DNA of 22,403 nt from an uncultured Oscillibacter sp. (lineage in GTDB: Bacteria; Bacillota_A; Clostridia; Oscillospirales; Oscillospiraceae). This document shows, one piece after another, positions 21,502 to 22,403 of the stretch. The notes beneath the pieces are model-generated. The model did no database searches and had not been told where the DNA came from. It saw nothing but the letters and a program-made list of their open reading frames with translations. Position 1 is the first letter of the stretch, and every line of letters begins with the position of its first letter. Made by a program: the position numbers and the translations under genes. The stretch lies in NCBI GenBank assembly GCA_951800675.1, contig CATOKC010000048.1:1-22403 (forward strand). Direction: 5' to 3'.

Positions 21502-22403
21502 ATGCACGATTTTATCGGTTTGATTTTCTATATGTTCCGGCGGGCGGTCCCTCCTGCTCTGATTGGCTTGGCTGCGGGCGCGGCGCTGCTTGTCCCGCTG
21601 AACCGGAAACGCCTCCGAGAAGGCGCGCGTTTTCCAAAGGGACAAGCCGCGGCGATTCTGCTTCTGCTGTGCTACCTGGGCGGGCTGGCCGCGGTCACGC
21701 TTATGGACCGCATGGGAGGCGGGATACGAATGCGCATCCAGTTCCGCCCGTTTTTGGCCTTTTGGGAGGCGTGGAACGTCTTTGCCCTTCAGGCTTGGCT
21801 GAATCCTCTGTTGAATATTGCCATGTTTCTCCCCCTGGGAGTGCTGCTCCCTTTGTCGGTGAAACGGTTTCAGCGGTGGTATTGGATGCTGGCTGCGGGA
21901 GCGGGCGCGTCGTTTTTAATTGAGACGCTCCAGTATACTCTCGGCAGGGGACAGGCTGATGTGGACGATCTGATCTGCAATACTCTGGGGGCCATGCTGG
22001 GGTACTGCCTGTGCATGCTGGTTGTCAGTCTGAAAGGAAAGCGGTGGAAATGCGTCGGAGCCTATACCGTGCTGCCGGTTCTGTCCATAGCCGTACTGGC
22101 CGGAGTGAGCCTGGCCTACCGCCTCCAACCCTACGGTAATTTGGTGGACGCCCCGATCTATGCCGCCAATACCAAAGGCGTGGAGTGGGTGAAGGAATGC
22201 GTATTGTCCGATGAACCGGGACCGTCCGGCGTATATTGGGCGGAGCCCTTTACGAAGGAGAGCTGTGACGCCTTTGCGGTGGAGTTTATCGAACGGCTGG
22301 GTGCGGAGGCCGATCTCGGAAGTCCAGATGTGGATGTGAATTATTATGACAATATTGCCGCCTACACCGATCACAGAACATATAGCTTGTGGGTAAGCTA
22401 TAG
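21502..22403 (+). CDS. VanZ-like membrane protein with extra C-terminal domain, runs off the window
   Basis: The frame from ATG 21502 (GGGGAGGTTTCT upstream) stays open to the last base, giving 300 residues without a stop. The VanZ-like core has membrane segments at about 17-32, 49-68, 100-119 and 127-140 and the family signature SFLIETLQYTLGRG followed by ADVDDLICNTLGAMLG (about 137-167). VanZ itself raises teicoplanin resistance; most relatives have no assigned role. After another membrane segment (about 187-205) comes an extra outer domain (from about 210) with GVYWAEPFTKES, DVDVNYYDNIAAYTD and YSLWVSY, which VanZ proteins normally lack. The gene follows the lipoprotein by 26 bases. It is partial at its 3' end. 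Confidence 0.8.
   Translation, partial: MHDFIGLIFYMFRRAVPPALIGLAAGAALLVPLNRKRLREGARFPKGQAAAILLLLCYLGGLAAVTLMDRMGGGIRMRIQFRPFLAFWEAWNVFALQAWLNPLLNIAMFLPLGVLLPLSVKRFQRWYWMLAAGAGASFLIETLQYTLGRGQADVDDLICNTLGAMLGYCLCMLVVSLKGKRWKCVGAYTVLPVLSIAVLAGVSLAYRLQPYGNLVDAPIYAANTKGVEWVKECVLSDEPGPSGVYWAEPFTKESCDAFAVEFIERLGAEADLGSPDVDVNYYDNIAAYTDHRTYSLWVSY

Noticed and set aside
1..22403. CRISPR array, rRNA or tRNA genes
   Set aside because: No regularly spaced short repeats and no recognisable RNA gene sequence were seen; the only sizeable direct repeat is the gene-derived pair at 14160 and 14801.

Overview
The window looks like chromosomal accessory DNA from a gut-type clostridial Firmicute, most likely of the Oscillospiraceae (Flavonifractor/Oscillibacter/Lawsonibacter-like). 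This rests on moderately high GC, AGGAGG-type ribosome binding sites, GTG starts, lipoprotein signal peptides, clostridial mobile-element genes and a DUF4367 anti-sigma protein. The taxonomic call is an inference; there is no rRNA or tRNA here to anchor it.

Region 1 (1-538) holds the N-terminal half of a clostridial tyrosine integrase with no catalytic domain, cut off where the neighbouring operon ends. Region 2 (539-11864) is a large catabolic locus for a hydroxy-acid or sugar-acid. A LysR regulator (plus strand) faces a minus-strand run: TRAP transporter dctP-dctQ-dctM, two tandem enolase-superfamily acid-sugar dehydratase paralogues, a 310-bp structured gap, a LarA-type nickel racemase/epimerase, a split UxaA-family dehydratase (SAF small subunit plus large subunit) and a DUF401 membrane protein. 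A likely promoter with an adjacent LysR-type dyad lies between lysR and dctP. The locus imports an organic acid, can epimerise a 2-hydroxy-acid centre and can dehydrate two or three stereoisomers. It contains no kinase, aldolase or LarB/C/E cofactor genes, so these must be supplied from elsewhere.

Region 3 (11865-13535) is mobile-element debris: a frameshifted IS5-type transposase remnant, a mobile-element sigma-like protein on the minus strand, and an XRE regulator on the plus strand. The sigma-like gene has a structured leader with a possible 15-residue leader peptide, a 15-bp hairpin, and a perfect 14-bp inverted repeat that runs into its ribosome binding site.

Region 4 (13668-22403) looks like a cell-envelope or stress-signalling island. 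A minus-strand arm carries a zinc-ribbon membrane protein, a small membrane-anchored protein, and a related gene broken by a TGA at codon 26; parts of this arm arose by duplication. A plus-strand arm carries an ECF sigma factor, a membrane-bound anti-sigma factor with three tandem DUF4367-like repeats, a four-helix membrane protein, two tandem paralogous proteins of unknown family, a lipoprotein, and a VanZ-like protein with an extra C-terminal domain that runs off the window. The last gene is open to the window end with no stop.

The parts that appear least described are the LarA/enolase/UxaA catabolic combination, the structured leader at 12795-13022, and the ECF-linked cluster with the paired unknown proteins.
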